Assembly: GCF_900176345.1 (NCBI RefSeq)
Contig: NZ_FWXU01000003.1
Span: 248,001 to 312,000 of the forward strand
Length of the DNA stretch: 64,000 bases
Direction: 5' to 3'
DNA from: Rhizobium sp. RU36D
Lineage (GTDB): Bacteria > Pseudomonadota > Alphaproteobacteria > Rhizobiales > Rhizobiaceae
The notes beneath the pieces are model-generated. The model did no database searches. It saw only the letters and a program-made list of their open reading frames with translations, and was not told where the DNA came from. Shown piece by piece: positions 28,495-39,493 of the stretch. The first letter of the stretch is position 1. Each line of letters starts with the position of its first letter. A program made the position numbers and the translations under genes.

Positions 28495-28527
28495 TTCAGG
28501 CCTGGTGGCTTTATAGGCAGCAAGCAG

Positions 28528-29070
28528 TCAGTGGCCGGAAAACTCGACCAGCGTGCGCACTTCGACACCCAGAGCTTCCAGCTTCTGGCGCCCGCCGAGA
28601 TCCGGCAGATCGATGACAAAGCAGGCAGAGACGACATCAGCGCCGATCTGCCGCAACAACTGCACCGCGCCGACGGCCGTGCCACCGGTGGCGATCAGGT
28701 CGTCCACAAGGATCACCTTCTCGCCCGGCTGCACCGCATCCACATGCATTTCCATCTCATCAACGCCATATTCCAGGCTGTAGGCGATGCGAACGGTCGT
28801 ATGCGGCAGCTTGCCCTTCTTGCGGATCGGGACGAAACCGGCCGAAAGCTGATGGGCAACCGCTCCGCCGAGAATGAAGCCGCGGGCTTCCATACCGGCG
28901 ATCTTGTCCACCTTCAGTCCCGCATAAGGCTGCACGAGCTCGTCGACTGCACGGCGAAACGCCCGGGCATTGCCGAGCAGCGTGGTGATGTCGCGAAAGA
29001 TGATGCCGGGCTTCGGATAATCGGGAATGGAGCGAATGGCGGCGGTTAGTTCGTCTGCGATCTTGGTCAT
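28528..29070 (-). CDS. apt: Adenine phosphoribosyltransferase
   Basis: Converts adenine and PRPP to AMP in purine salvage. The protein is 180 aa, normal length. Motifs are [16 protein letters not shown] near the N-terminus, [14 protein letters not shown], and the PRPP loop [13 protein letters not shown]. It is convergent with the LysE gene (33-base gap) and separated from the upstream cytochrome bc1 genes by a terminator. Confidence 0.97.
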   Translation of the reverse strand: MTKIADELTAAIRSIPDYPKPGIIFRDITTLLGNARAFRRAVDELVQPYAGLKVDKIAGMEARGFILGGAVAHQLSAGFVPIRKKGKLPHTTVRIAYSLEYGVDEMEMHVDAVQPGEKVILVDDLIATGGTAVGAVQLLRQIGADVVSACFVIDLPDLGGRQKLEALGVEVRTLVEFSGH

Positions 29071-29136
29071 GGAGCATCCGGATTGGAGCGGAAGGAATTG
29101 CCAGGGACTCTACCAAGATTGGCAAGGTCCCCCAAC

Positions 29137-29164
29137 AAAAAAGGCGGCCCGAAGACCGCCTTTT
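29137..29164 (-). terminator. Terminator of the cytochrome bc1 operon
   Basis: On the minus strand AAAAGGCGG-TCTTCGGG-CCGCCTTTTTT: a strong stem followed by a T run, 29 bases past the cytochrome c1 stop and before apt. Confidence 0.85.
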
Positions 29165-29192
29165 GCATCATATCGCGCCACACTGATAACGA

Positions 29193-30068
29193 TCAATGTT
29201 CCTTGTTGGCGTAGACCGACTTCTTCGTCAGGTAGACCAGGGCGCTGAAGATCACCAGGAACACCATGACCATGAAGCCGGTGCGCTTGCGGTCTTCCAG
29301 GTGCGGTTCAGCCGTCCACATCAGGAAGGCGGAAACGTCGCGGGAATACTGGTCAAGCGTTTCCGGCGAACCGTCGTCATAGGTCACCTGACCGTCCGAG
29401 ATCGGCTGCGCCATGGCAAGCGACTGGCCGGCGATGAAGTACGGGTTGTAGTGCGTGCCTTCAGCGACCGTGATGCCTTCCGGCGGTTCCTGGTAACCGG
29501 TCAGCAGGGCGTGGATATAGTCAGGGCCACCCTGCTGGTACTGGGTGAAAATGTCGAAGACGAAGGTCGGGAAGCCACGGGTCACGCCGCGGGCCTTCGC
29601 GATCAGGGAGAAGTCCGGCGGTGCGGCGCCATTGTTGGCGGCAGCGGCAGCTTCCTTGTTCGGGAAAGGCGACGGGAAGTGGTCCGAGGGGACCGCCTTG
29701 CGCATGTACATTTCGCCGTCGGCGTTCGGGCCGTCCTGCACTTCATACTCGGCGGCGAAAGCCTTGACCTGCTCTTCCGAGTAACCCAAGTGCTCCAGCG
29801 TGCGGAACGCCACCAGGTTCAACGAGTGGCATGCCGAACAGACTTCCTTGTAGACCTTCAGACCGCGCTGAAGCTGCGCCTTGTCGTATTTGCCGAAGGG
29901 GCCGGCAAAGCTCCAGTCCATTTCATGCGGCTTCAGGATCGGATAGTGGCCGGTCTGGGCGGCATGCTCGGTCAGATGGGCCAGATCGCCCTCACCCGCT
30001 GCCATTGCCTGGCCGGAGAACCCGGCCATGGCGGCGATCAGCGCGATGCTCGTGACAAGCTTCTTCAT
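29193..30068 (-). CDS. petC: Cytochrome c1 of the bc1 complex
   Basis: Haem c subunit of ubiquinol-cytochrome c reductase (fbcC). The protein is 291 aa with an N-terminal signal peptide (cleavage after AMA, about residue 23), the haem-binding CSACH (VCSACHSLN), and the axial Met region (YNPYFIAGQSLAMAQPI). A C-terminal membrane anchor (RTGFMVMVFLVIFSALVYL) ends the protein. It is the last gene of petABC. It is a separate polypeptide, not the cytochrome b-c1 fusion of some alphaproteobacteria. Confidence 0.97.
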   Translation of the reverse strand: MKKLVTSIALIAAMAGFSGQAMAAGEGDLAHLTEHAAQTGHYPILKPHEMDWSFAGPFGKYDKAQLQRGLKVYKEVCSACHSLNLVAFRTLEHLGYSEEQVKAFAAEYEVQDGPNADGEMYMRKAVPSDHFPSPFPNKEAAAAANNGAAPPDFSLIAKARGVTRGFPTFVFDIFTQYQQGGPDYIHALLTGYQEPPEGITVAEGTHYNPYFIAGQSLAMAQPISDGQVTYDDGSPETLDQYSRDVSAFLMWTAEPHLEDRKRTGFMVMVFLVIFSALVYLTKKSVYANKEH

Positions 30069-30089
30069 TGTTATCTTCCTCTCACGCGC

Positions 30090-31400
30090 TCAGGCTTGGG
30101 CAGCAGCAGATTTGCCGCTCTTTTCGAGAACTGCCTCGGTGATCGAGTTCGGGATACGCCGCGGCGTCTCGAACAGTCCGAGAAGCGGCATGATCACGAG
30201 GAAGAAACCGAAGTAGTAGGCAGTGCCGATCTGCGAGAAACCGACATAGTTGCCCTTGATGTCGCCCTGGAACAGCAGGCCGAACAGGCCCGTGCCTTCG
30301 GCCGGCATGGCGCCGAGCCAGCCCAGCATCAGCGCGTTGGCGACGAAGACCCAGAAGAACACCTTGTACCAGGGACGGTACACGGCCGAACGGACCTTGG
30401 AGGTGTCGAGCCACGGCAGGAAGAACAGCACGATGATCGCACCGAACATCACCAGAACGCCGCCGAGCTTGGAGTCGATGAACAGAACGTTGAAGGTGAT
30501 GGCACGCAACATCGCGTAGAACGGCAGGAAGTACCATTCAGGAACGATGTGGGCGGGGGTCTTCAGTGCGTCAGCCGGAATGTAGTTGTCCGGGTGGCCG
30601 AGATAGTTCGGCATGTAGAAGATGAAGTAGGCGAAAACGATCAGGAAGATCGACAGGCCCAAGGCATCCTTCAGCGTCGCATAGGGGGTGAAGGGCACGG
30701 TATCCGTCTTCGACTTCACTTCAACGCCGGTCGGGTTCGTCTGGCCGGTGACGTGCAGGGCCCAGACGTGCAGGATGACGACGCCGGCGATCATGAACGG
30801 CAGCAGGTAGTGCAGCGCGAAGAAGCGGTTCAGCGTCGGATTGTCGACCGCGAAGCCGCCCAGCAGGAACTGCTGGATCCACTCACCCACCAGCGGAAAC
30901 GCCGTGAAGAAGCCGGTGATAACGGTTGCACCCCAGAAGGACATCTGGCCCCAGGGCAGAACGTAACCCATGAAGGCGGTGGCCATCATCAGCAGGAAGA
31001 TGACAACGCCGAGAATCCAGAGGATTTCGCGCGGCGCCTTGTAGGAGCCGTAGTAGAGACCACGGGCGATATGCAGGTAGACGGCGATGAAGAAGAACGA
31101 CGCACCGTTGGCGTGCATGTAGCGCAGCAGCCAACCATTGTTGACGTCGCGCATGATCTTCTCGACCGAATTGAAGGCGACGGTCGTCTCGGCCGCATAG
31201 TGCATGGCCAGCACGACGCCGGTCAGGATCTGCACCACCAGCATCACCATCAGCATGCCGCCGAAGGTGTAGGCATAGTTGAGGTTGCGGGGAACCGGAT
31301 AGGCTACGAAGCTGTCATACATCATACGCGGCAGCGGCAGGCGCGCGTCGATCCACTTTTCGAGGCCGGTGGACGGCTGGTAACTCGAATGGCCACTCAT
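30090..31400 (-). CDS. petB: Cytochrome b of the bc1 complex
   Basis: A 436-aa membrane subunit carrying both b haems and the quinone sites. Haem-ligand histidines lie in the LAMHYA / [13 protein letters not shown] and [20 protein letters not shown] segments. The Qo-site PEWY motif is in [15 protein letters not shown]. Full length, with about eight helices including the C-terminal extension. It lies 15 bases after petA and 21 bases before petC. Confidence 0.97.
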   Translation of the reverse strand: MSGHSSYQPSTGLEKWIDARLPLPRMMYDSFVAYPVPRNLNYAYTFGGMLMVMLVVQILTGVVLAMHYAAETTVAFNSVEKIMRDVNNGWLLRYMHANGASFFFIAVYLHIARGLYYGSYKAPREILWILGVVIFLLMMATAFMGYVLPWGQMSFWGATVITGFFTAFPLVGEWIQQFLLGGFAVDNPTLNRFFALHYLLPFMIAGVVILHVWALHVTGQTNPTGVEVKSKTDTVPFTPYATLKDALGLSIFLIVFAYFIFYMPNYLGHPDNYIPADALKTPAHIVPEWYFLPFYAMLRAITFNVLFIDSKLGGVLVMFGAIIVLFFLPWLDTSKVRSAVYRPWYKVFFWVFVANALMLGWLGAMPAEGTGLFGLLFQGDIKGNYVGFSQIGTAYYFGFFLVIMPLLGLFETPRRIPNSITEAVLEKSGKSAAAQA

Positions 31401-31415
31401 CTTGTCTTATCCCCC

Positions 31416-31994
31416 TCAGCCGATCGTGATGACAGTGTCGGATGTGAATGCATAGGTCGGCACCGCCAGGTTGGCGGGAGCGGGACCCTTGCGAATACGG
31501 CCGGCCGTGTCGTAGTGCGACCCGTGGCAGGGACAGAACCAGCCACCGAAATCGCCGGCCTGGCCGAGCGGCACGCAACCCAGATGGGTGCAGGAACCGA
31601 TCATCACAATCCAGTTTTCCTTGCCTTCGCCGGCGGAGCGGGCCAGGTCTGTCGCCTGGGCGGCGGCGTCGATATTGGCGTTGCGGGCCACCGGATCCTT
31701 GAGATCCGTCAACTGCACGGCCTTGGCCTCTTCGACTTCCTTTTCGGTGCGGTTGCGGATGAAGACCGGCTTGCCGCGCCACTTCACCGTCAGCGACATG
31801 CCGGGCTCAAGCGCCGAGACGTCCACATCGATAGAAGCAAGCGCAAGCGTGGAGGCATCGGGACGCATCTGGTCGATAAACGGCCAGACGAAAGAAGCCG
31901 CACCCACCGCGCCGGCCATACCGGTGGTCAGATAAAGAAAGTCCCGGCGAGTAGGCTCGCCCAAGGTTTCGCTGTTGGTGTCGTGTTCGCTCAC
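31416..31994 (-). CDS. petA: Rieske iron-sulfur subunit of the bc1 complex
   Basis: A 192-aa [2Fe-2S] subunit. A twin-arginine-type N-terminus ([11 protein letters not shown]) leads into a membrane anchor. The cluster ligands are in CTHLGCVPL and CPCHGSHYD. The chosen start is GTG at 31994 (GAGGA upstream); an in-frame ATG at 32081 would add 29 residues not typical of the family. First gene of the petABC operon; its promoter must lie in 31995-32183, divergent from the next gene. Confidence 0.95.
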   Translation of the reverse strand: MSEHDTNSETLGEPTRRDFLYLTTGMAGAVGAASFVWPFIDQMRPDASTLALASIDVDVSALEPGMSLTVKWRGKPVFIRNRTEKEVEEAKAVQLTDLKDPVARNANIDAAAQATDLARSAGEGKENWIVMIGSCTHLGCVPLGQAGDFGGWFCPCHGSHYDTAGRIRKGPAPANLAVPTYAFTSDTVITIG

Positions 31995-32183
31995 GGCTAA
32001 ACCATCCTCTTCGCAAAGTTCTGCGACAAACCGCATTGCCCCCAGGAACCGGCGAATCTGAAGCGGACACAATTGTGCCATAGATTCCTCGGTAATCCGG
32101 CGCGTTCTAAGCCTGATCGTGATTTATGTCCAGTCTCGACAAGGGGATGAGGGCAGAATGTCGCGGAAAAACTTGCGCTTTCC

Positions 32184-33290
32184 ATGCGGCTAATCGACGC
32201 CATCAGGCGCATGCTAACAGACCGTAAACAGAAGAGAACTTCGTTAGCCATTGATCTGGATTCCAACGCGGCCGAAAGGCGTGCTGCGTTGCAACGAAAT
32301 GCCGCCCGTGATACCTCCGCCAAGGTCAAACAGGATATGACAGCGCCAATGAGATATGCCTTGTATTGCACGGTTTGTGCGGCGCTGACATTCCTGCTGC
32401 TGGCGCTCAGTGCCAGATATGTGTCCGACTTCTGGCTGTTTTCCTTCTTTTTCAGCCTCGCCACCCATTTGGGTCTTGCAGCGATCCTCGGCTCTGCCTT
32501 CGCCTTGCTGTTGAGGCGGAGCGTCTTCTCCGTGTTGCTGCTCGTCTGGTCACTGGCGGTCACCGGGCATTCGCTGTTCATGCGGCAGGAGTTCCTGGCC
32601 GACACGACAACCGAGATCCCGGCCGGCGCGCCGTCCTTCAAGCTGATGTCGCTCAATGTCCTGTTCAACAACTGGGAGGGCGCGGATGCCATCACCGATG
32701 CGATCATCGCGTCGGGAGCCGATGTCGTCTATCTGCTGGAAGCGATCCCGATGAGCGAGCGGCTGCAGCGACTGCAGGAGGCTTATCCGTATCGCGTTGG
32801 CTGCGGTATCGCCACGGACACCTGCGACCTGATCATCCTGTCGAAACATCCCCTGTCGAAGCCGACCTTCATCAACCTGAGCGACCTGCGCCGCCATCGA
32901 TTCGTCATCGTGGACATGCAATTGGGTGACCGCACCGTCCATCTGGCCGCAGTTCACCTCACCAAGCCCTATTATGACGAGTATCACACCGACGAATTGC
33001 TGCTGGCCAAGGCGATCCTGCGCAAGCTGCGCAGCGATTTCGTGATCGGCGGCGATTTCAATTCGGCCAGCATCGCCCCTGACATGCAGCATTTTCTGCG
33101 GGCGCTTAGCCTTAAGACCGGGGAGAAGGAACCGGCCACCTGGCCGGATTTCGCTGGCGAATGGGGCATTCCGATCGACCACATCTTTGCCACCGCGAGA
33201 TACAGGATACGCAATCTCCAGGCCGTAGAGCCCCATGGTTCGAACCATCTGGGCCTCTCCGCCGAAGTTGTGCTGCTGCCGAAACCGTAA
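32184..33290 (+). CDS. Membrane-anchored endonuclease/exonuclease/phosphatase-family protein
   Basis: A 368-aa protein with about 50 N-terminal cytoplasmic residues, three hydrophobic helices (about 57-135) and a C-terminal EEP domain. Domain motifs are LMSLNVLFNN, VVYLLEAIPM (metal-binding Glu), GGDFNSASI, PIDHIFA and GSNHLGLSAEV (the usual SDH reads SNH). Homologues (YafD-like) are uncharacterised phosphodiesterases with the active domain probably periplasmic. A start at ATG 32337, just before the helices, is possible. Divergent from petABC and convergent with an ABC exporter. Confidence 0.83.
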   Translation: MRLIDAIRRMLTDRKQKRTSLAIDLDSNAAERRAALQRNAARDTSAKVKQDMTAPMRYALYCTVCAALTFLLLALSARYVSDFWLFSFFFSLATHLGLAAILGSAFALLLRRSVFSVLLLVWSLAVTGHSLFMRQEFLADTTTEIPAGAPSFKLMSLNVLFNNWEGADAITDAIIASGADVVYLLEAIPMSERLQRLQEAYPYRVGCGIATDTCDLIILSKHPLSKPTFINLSDLRRHRFVIVDMQLGDRTVHLAAVHLTKPYYDEYHTDELLLAKAILRKLRSDFVIGGDFNSASIAPDMQHFLRALSLKTGEKEPATWPDFAGEWGIPIDHIFATARYRIRNLQAVEPHGSNHLGLSAEVVLLPKP

Positions 33291-33298
33291 ATCGCAGG

Positions 33299-35179
<1,881 letters not shown>

Positions 35180-35269
35180 GCCCTGCGATATAGGCGGATT
35201 CTGCGACACGGCAAAGAAAATGCCGCCGCAGCCGCATTACCTTTTGTTCATGCGCCGTTTCGCTCGGCG

Positions 35270-35692
35270 TCAGCGGGAGAAGCGCGTGAGATAGACGCCC
35301 AGAATGATCAGCCCGACCCCAATCGGCTGGCCGATGTGAAACGCCGCCGTGCCTCTCAGATAGTCGATGGCGAGGCCCGTGATCATCTGCGCGCCGATGA
35401 TCAGCAGCGCCGAACGGTTGGCGCCAAGCCGCGGAAACACATAGGAACTGAGCGCCACGAAGGCGGCACCGATCACCCCGCCGCAAAAGGCCCAGGCAGG
35501 CGTAGCGGCCAGAAGTGCCAAGCCGTCGCGATGCATCAGGCCGATATAGACCGTCAGCAGCGCAAAGCCGATGAAATGGTTCCAGAAGGAGGCGCTGAAC
35601 GCCCCCTTGTCCATGGTCAGCCGCCCGTTGAGCGAGCGGCTCATGCCGACGGCCGCACCGCCGGCCAGCGCCAGAATGACCGATGTCAGCAT
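35270..35692 (-). CDS. YdcZ-family (DUF606) membrane protein, second of tandem pair
   Basis: A 140-aa protein with four to five membrane helices of the DUF606/YdcZ family, half-size relatives of drug/metabolite transporters. Typical features are the small-residue helix start LALAGGAAVGMSRSLNG, the FWNHFIGFALL motif and GVIGAAFVALSSYVFPRLGA. It overlaps the upstream paralogue by one base (TGATG), so the two are coupled and probably form a heteromeric carrier. Substrate unknown. Confidence 0.88.
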   Translation of the reverse strand: MLTSVILALAGGAAVGMSRSLNGRLTMDKGAFSASFWNHFIGFALLTVYIGLMHRDGLALLAATPAWAFCGGVIGAAFVALSSYVFPRLGANRSALLIIGAQMITGLAIDYLRGTAAFHIGQPIGVGLIILGVYLTRFSR

Positions 35693-36153
35693 CACTGGAC
35701 TCCGGAATAGATCAGGATCGCGCTGCCCGCGACCACGCAAAGGCCGGCAAGGACATCGAACCGATTGATCGCACGCATCGGCGTGCCGAACAGACCCCAG
35801 CGATCGGAGATGAGGCCGAACAGGATCTGCCCGACCAGCAGCAGCGACAGCCCGCCGGCCAGCGCCAGTTCGGAATTGATGGCGATCGAACTCAAGGCAA
35901 CGGCAAATGCCCCCGGCGCACCACCGAGATAGGACCACCAGGGCGGCCGTCCGCCCGCGATCTCGGATTTTCCGCCAGCGAGCAGGATATTCGCGCGCAA
36001 CAGGACAAATGCGGCAACCGCCCCCACGCCATGCACCACCCAGGAGGCGGTAAAGGGCGTCGTATAGGCCGCCAACCCGCCATTGATGGTCACCATGGAG
36101 GCCAGCAGCACGCCAGCCAACGCGGCCAGCACCCAATCGACAGACTGCCGCAT
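35692..36153 (-). CDS. YdcZ-family (DUF606) membrane protein, first of tandem pair
   Basis: A 153-aa membrane protein with five predicted helices and the same family layout as its neighbour: VTINGGLAAYTTPFTASWVVHGVGAV at the start, GAPGAFAVALSSIAIN in the middle, and LLVGQILFGLISDRWG with a GVQ ending. GGAG ribosome binding site before ATG 36153. First gene of the two-gene unit. A dual-topology heterodimer, as in other small-transporter pairs, is the likely form. Confidence 0.88.
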   Translation of the reverse strand: MRQSVDWVLAALAGVLLASMVTINGGLAAYTTPFTASWVVHGVGAVAAFVLLRANILLAGGKSEIAGGRPPWWSYLGGAPGAFAVALSSIAINSELALAGGLSLLLVGQILFGLISDRWGLFGTPMRAINRFDVLAGLCVVAGSAILIYSGVQ

Positions 36154-36347
36154 GCAAAACTCCGATTCCACGTCTACAGGCAGCACGGCTTAGGCAAGCG
36201 CAAGCGGCTTGCCAACCGGTTTTATGAGGTTGAGACGAGGAAACGAGGTGCGGGCTGGGATATATATCGGATATTGTGGTGCCATTATTTGGAGGCGATT
36301 TCCGTCATATCCATGCGTCGGGCATCCCGAAAGGAAAGGACATTTCT

Positions 36348-36638
36348 ATGAGCAAGCTGCCTCAGCATCTCCTAGAGATCACGGATCAGGAAGAAGCGGA
36401 AATCCAGCGCGAGATCGCCAACGACCCTGACGACGAAGAAGTCAGTGACGAAAACGCCAAGCGCCCGATGAGCTTAAAAGACGCGTTGAATCGATCCCGC
36501 GTTCGGGAGGTGAGCGACGTGCCACGGGAGCAGATTTCCATCATGCTTGATCCCGACCTGATCGATCACTTCAAATCGAGCGGGGACGGCTGGCAGGGCC
36601 GGTTGAACGACACACTGCGTAAGGCCGTGGGACTGTAA
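36348..36638 (+). CDS. BrnA-like antitoxin without an adjacent BrnT
   Basis: A 96-aa protein. The N-terminal half is acidic (EEAEIQREIANDPDDEE) and the C-terminal half resembles the BrnA ribbon-helix-helix region (VPREQISIMLDPDLIDHFKSSGDGWQGRLNDTLRKAV). BrnA normally follows a BrnT toxin, but no BrnT-like frame exists in the 194 bases upstream or in the gene downstream. Strong GGAAAGGA ribosome binding site. It is either an orphan antitoxin/repressor or the remnant of a pair; a complete BrnTA lies at 62 kb. Confidence 0.82.
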   Translation: MSKLPQHLLEITDQEEAEIQREIANDPDDEEVSDENAKRPMSLKDALNRSRVREVSDVPREQISIMLDPDLIDHFKSSGDGWQGRLNDTLRKAVGL

Positions 36639-36794
36639 AGAAAACACGGCAGGCTGGCGGCTACCTGGTTGAGCATAGATGCCAATACTTGCCGTCATTA
36701 GTTCGAGGGTGCTGGTTCGATTACTCAGCCACTGGCACGGCCAAGATACCTGCCAACCGAATTTGAGTAGCTGACAAGGGCACCAGTCTCGGCC

Positions 36795-37115
36795 CTACAA
36801 TTCCTCGGCCTCAAAAATTCGATCGACGTCACGGCGGCCGTGCAGGATGCGGAGCACGGCGATACTTGAATTATCGACCAGGTAATAGGCTTTGATGTCG
36901 TCAAAGCCCGCTATGGTCCATGTGCGCACGGCTGAAAGCCTGGGATCGGAGAACATTTTCGGCGCCCCGGCACGAGGCGTTTCCTTCAACCGGACGAATG
37001 ATGCCTCCACCGCAGCGAGAAATCGATCCGCGATATCAGGACGACCCAACCGCGCGTAATACTCGACCTGCTGCAGGATGTCCGCACGTGCAGCAGGAAG
37101 AACGGTGACGTTCAC
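36795..37115 (-). CDS. parE: ParE-family toxin
   Basis: A 106-aa RelE/ParE-fold toxin; ParE members poison DNA gyrase. Family features are the start VTVLPAARADILQQVEYYA, the DRFLAAVEASFVRLKETPRAG segment, and the basic C-terminal strand VLRILHGRRDVDRIF. It overlaps the antitoxin by 4 bases. Located between two ABC exporters. Confidence 0.9.
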   Translation of the reverse strand: MNVTVLPAARADILQQVEYYARLGRPDIADRFLAAVEASFVRLKETPRAGAPKMFSDPRLSAVRTWTIAGFDDIKAYYLVDNSSIAVLRILHGRRDVDRIFEAEEL

Positions 37116-37384
37116 TTGCTGGTCTTCTTGTCGGCATGCTTTTCGAGAAGTGTTTGCGCCTCAGCCTTCAAGTCGGCCCAGAAGGCAGGCGTTACGGCCT
37201 CGGCCTGCCCTGACGCAAGCCCTTCCAGCAGCAGATCCTGCAGCCGCATCTCCCGTTCCTTTTCGTGCTCCTGCCGCAGCAGGCTGCGAAAATACTCACT
37301 GACATTGCCATATCCCTTCTCAGCCATCTGGGCATCAACGAAGGACTTCAGGGAATCCGGCAGCGAGATGGTAATTGTAGCCAT
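37112..37384 (-). CDS. parD: ParD-family antitoxin
   Basis: A 90-aa antitoxin with an N-terminal ribbon-helix-helix (ATITISLPDSLKSFVDAQM, then GYGNVSEYFRSLLRQE) and a C-terminal toxin-binding tail. The start at 37384 excludes three upstream codons beginning with GTG. First gene of the parDE pair; autorepression of its own promoter is expected from the family. Confidence 0.9.
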   Translation of the reverse strand: MATITISLPDSLKSFVDAQMAEKGYGNVSEYFRSLLRQEHEKEREMRLQDLLLEGLASGQAEAVTPAFWADLKAEAQTLLEKHADKKTSK

Positions 37385-37460
37385 GAACAACACTTCCCAC
37401 TAAATTCGAGTGCCGATCATATAACAACTGTTCCCAATAGATAAGAGAAAAGGCAGCGGA

Positions 37461-39356
37461 TTACTCCGCCGCCTCCTCCTCGCCCTGGTTAGCATGCTCG
37501 GCCTGGTGCACCTGCTCGGCCGGGTCCACCTGATCGGCGAGGAAGCCGCCGGACTGGCGGTTCCACAGGTCGGCATAGATGCCGCCATTTGCCACCAACT
37601 GGCCATGGGTGCCGGTCTCGATGATCCGGCCCTTGTCGAGCACGACGAGCCGGTCCATCTGCGTCAGCGTCGACAGCCGGTGGGCGATGGCGATCACGGT
37701 CTTGCCCTCCATCAGCGAGAACAGGCTCTCCTGGATCGCCGCCTCCACCTCCGAGTCCAGCGCCGAGGTCGCCTCGTCGAGGATCAGGATCGGCGCGTTC
37801 TTGAGGAACACGCGAGCGATGGCGATACGCTGACGCTGGCCACCGGACAGTTTCACGCCTCGTTCGCCGACCTGCGCATCCAGACCCTTGCGGCCCTGCA
37901 TGTCGACCAACCCGTCGATGAACTCCCAGGCATTGGCACGCTTGGCCGCCTCGATCACCTCGGCATCCGTGGCCTCGGGCCGGCCATAGGCGATGTTATC
38001 GCGGATCGAGCGATGCAGGAGCGAGGTATCCTGCGTCACCACGCCGATCAGCGCCCGCAGGCTATCCTGCGACACCTTGGAGATGTCCTGCCCGTCGATC
38101 GTGACGCGGCCGGACTCCAAGTCGTAGAAGCGCAACAGCAGGTTCATCAGCGTGGTCTTGCCGGCACCGGAGCGCCCGACCAGGCCGACCTTTTCGCCGG
38201 CCTTGATGGTCAGCGAGAAGTTGTCGATCACCCCCTTCTGCTTGCCGTAGTGGAAGCGCACGCCGTCATAGACGATCTCGCCCTTCGGCGCGGCAAGCGC
38301 CTTGGCGGCCGGGACATCGGTGATGTCATGGGCCTTGGTCATCATGTTCATGCCGTCATAGACGGTGCCGATGCTTTCGAACAGCGCGGCCACTTCCCAC
38401 ATGATCCATTGCGACATGCCGTTGATGCGCATGGCAAGACCGATGGCAACCGCGATGGCGCCGACTGTCATCGTACCGTCGAGCCAGAACCAGATGCCGA
38501 GCGCGGCGACCGAGAACTGCACGATGGCATTGTTGATGTCGACGCAGACATTGAGCAGCGAGATCTGCCGCATCTGCCGATGCACGGTGCCGAGAAACGC
38601 GTCCATGCCTTCGCGCGCATAGGCTTCTTCCCGACCAGCATGGGAGAACAGCTTCACCGTTGCGATATTGGTATAGCTGTCCACGATGCGGCCAGTCATC
38701 ATCGAGCGGGCATCCGCCTGCTCGCTGGAAAGCTTGCGCAGCTTCGGAATGAAGTTGCGCAGGATCAGCGCGTAGATCACCAGCCAGACCACCAGCGGCA
38801 CACCGAGCCGCCAGTCGACGGCCGCGACCAGCGCCAGCATGGAGACGAAGAAGCTGATCGCATAGACGAACACGTCGATGATCTTCATGACCGCTTCGCG
38901 CACGGCGAGCGCCGTCTGCATCAGCTTGGTCGAGACCCGGCCGGCAAACTCGTTGGCGAAGAAGGTCATGGAATGGCGCAGCAGGAAGCGATGCATCTGC
39001 CAGCGGGCGATCATCGGGAAATTGCCGGCCAGCACTTGGTGCATGGTGATCGTGTGCACGAAACCGATCACCGGCAGGCCGATCAGCAGCAGCCCCGCCA
39101 TCCAGATCAGCGTGCCCTTTTCATCGGCAAGGAAGGTGTCCCGGTTGGCGACCGTCAGCCAGTCCACGATATTGCCGAGGAATTGATAGAGGAACACTTC
39201 CGCAACCGCGATCAGGCCCGAGCAGAGCCCGAGCAGCAGAAGCCAGGGCGCTGCCGGGCGGGTATAGTGCCAGCAGAAGGCCACGAGGCCCTTGGGCGGC
39301 AATTGCGGCTCACCTGGCGGATAGGCATTGAGGCGGTTCTCGAACCACGAAAACAT
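37461..39356 (-). CDS. ABC exporter, fused permease-ATPase (second of two paralogues)
   Basis: A 631-aa half-transporter closely related to the one at 33299-35179. The exporter domain is at about residues 30-330. The ATPase has Walker A GRSGAGKTTL, LSGGQRQRIA, ILILDEATSALD and AIAHRLST, all intact. After the shared RQSGGFLA end it carries an extra acidic tail (EQVHQAEHANQGEEEAAE). GGAG ribosome binding site. Upstream on the same strand lie a 17-codon ORF and hairpins that may control expression. Substrate unknown; MDR-type. Confidence 0.92.
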   Translation of the reverse strand: MFSWFENRLNAYPPGEPQLPPKGLVAFCWHYTRPAAPWLLLLGLCSGLIAVAEVFLYQFLGNIVDWLTVANRDTFLADEKGTLIWMAGLLLIGLPVIGFVHTITMHQVLAGNFPMIARWQMHRFLLRHSMTFFANEFAGRVSTKLMQTALAVREAVMKIIDVFVYAISFFVSMLALVAAVDWRLGVPLVVWLVIYALILRNFIPKLRKLSSEQADARSMMTGRIVDSYTNIATVKLFSHAGREEAYAREGMDAFLGTVHRQMRQISLLNVCVDINNAIVQFSVAALGIWFWLDGTMTVGAIAVAIGLAMRINGMSQWIMWEVAALFESIGTVYDGMNMMTKAHDITDVPAAKALAAPKGEIVYDGVRFHYGKQKGVIDNFSLTIKAGEKVGLVGRSGAGKTTLMNLLLRFYDLESGRVTIDGQDISKVSQDSLRALIGVVTQDTSLLHRSIRDNIAYGRPEATDAEVIEAAKRANAWEFIDGLVDMQGRKGLDAQVGERGVKLSGGQRQRIAIARVFLKNAPILILDEATSALDSEVEAAIQESLFSLMEGKTVIAIAHRLSTLTQMDRLVVLDKGRIIETGTHGQLVANGGIYADLWNRQSGGFLADQVDPAEQVHQAEHANQGEEEAAE

Positions 39357-39439
39357 GACATTGCTCCAGAAATCTGGCGCCCGCGCGATGGGTGCTGTTG
39401 CAGCCCAAGCGCATCTGGGGCGTTAAATCGTAAAATTGT

Positions 39440-39455
39440 GGCCGTATCGACGGCC
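39440..39455 (-). promoter_or_regulatory. Terminator-like hairpin in the ABC exporter leader
   Basis: On the minus strand GGCCGT-CGAT-ACGGCC is followed by ACAATTTT. It lies between the 17-codon ORF and the exporter start, where an attenuator would be. The T-run is short, so it may be only a structural element. Confidence 0.45.
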
Positions 39456-39493
39456 GCAGGATCAAACAGTGGGGAAATGTGAGCCGATAGCTC

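Noticed and set aside
29196..32000. 934-codon plus-strand ORF opposite petABC
   Set aside because: Striking length, but it is the mirror frame of three cytochrome bc1 genes; composition is low-complexity His/Gln/Asp/Arg.
36154..36347. Degenerate brnT upstream of the orphan BrnA
   Set aside because: All three forward frames were read and none resembles the BrnT start or its Arg-rich C-terminal strand.
37494..39482. 662-codon plus-strand ORF opposite the second ABC exporter
   Set aside because: Antisense shadow; a similar one lies opposite the first exporter.
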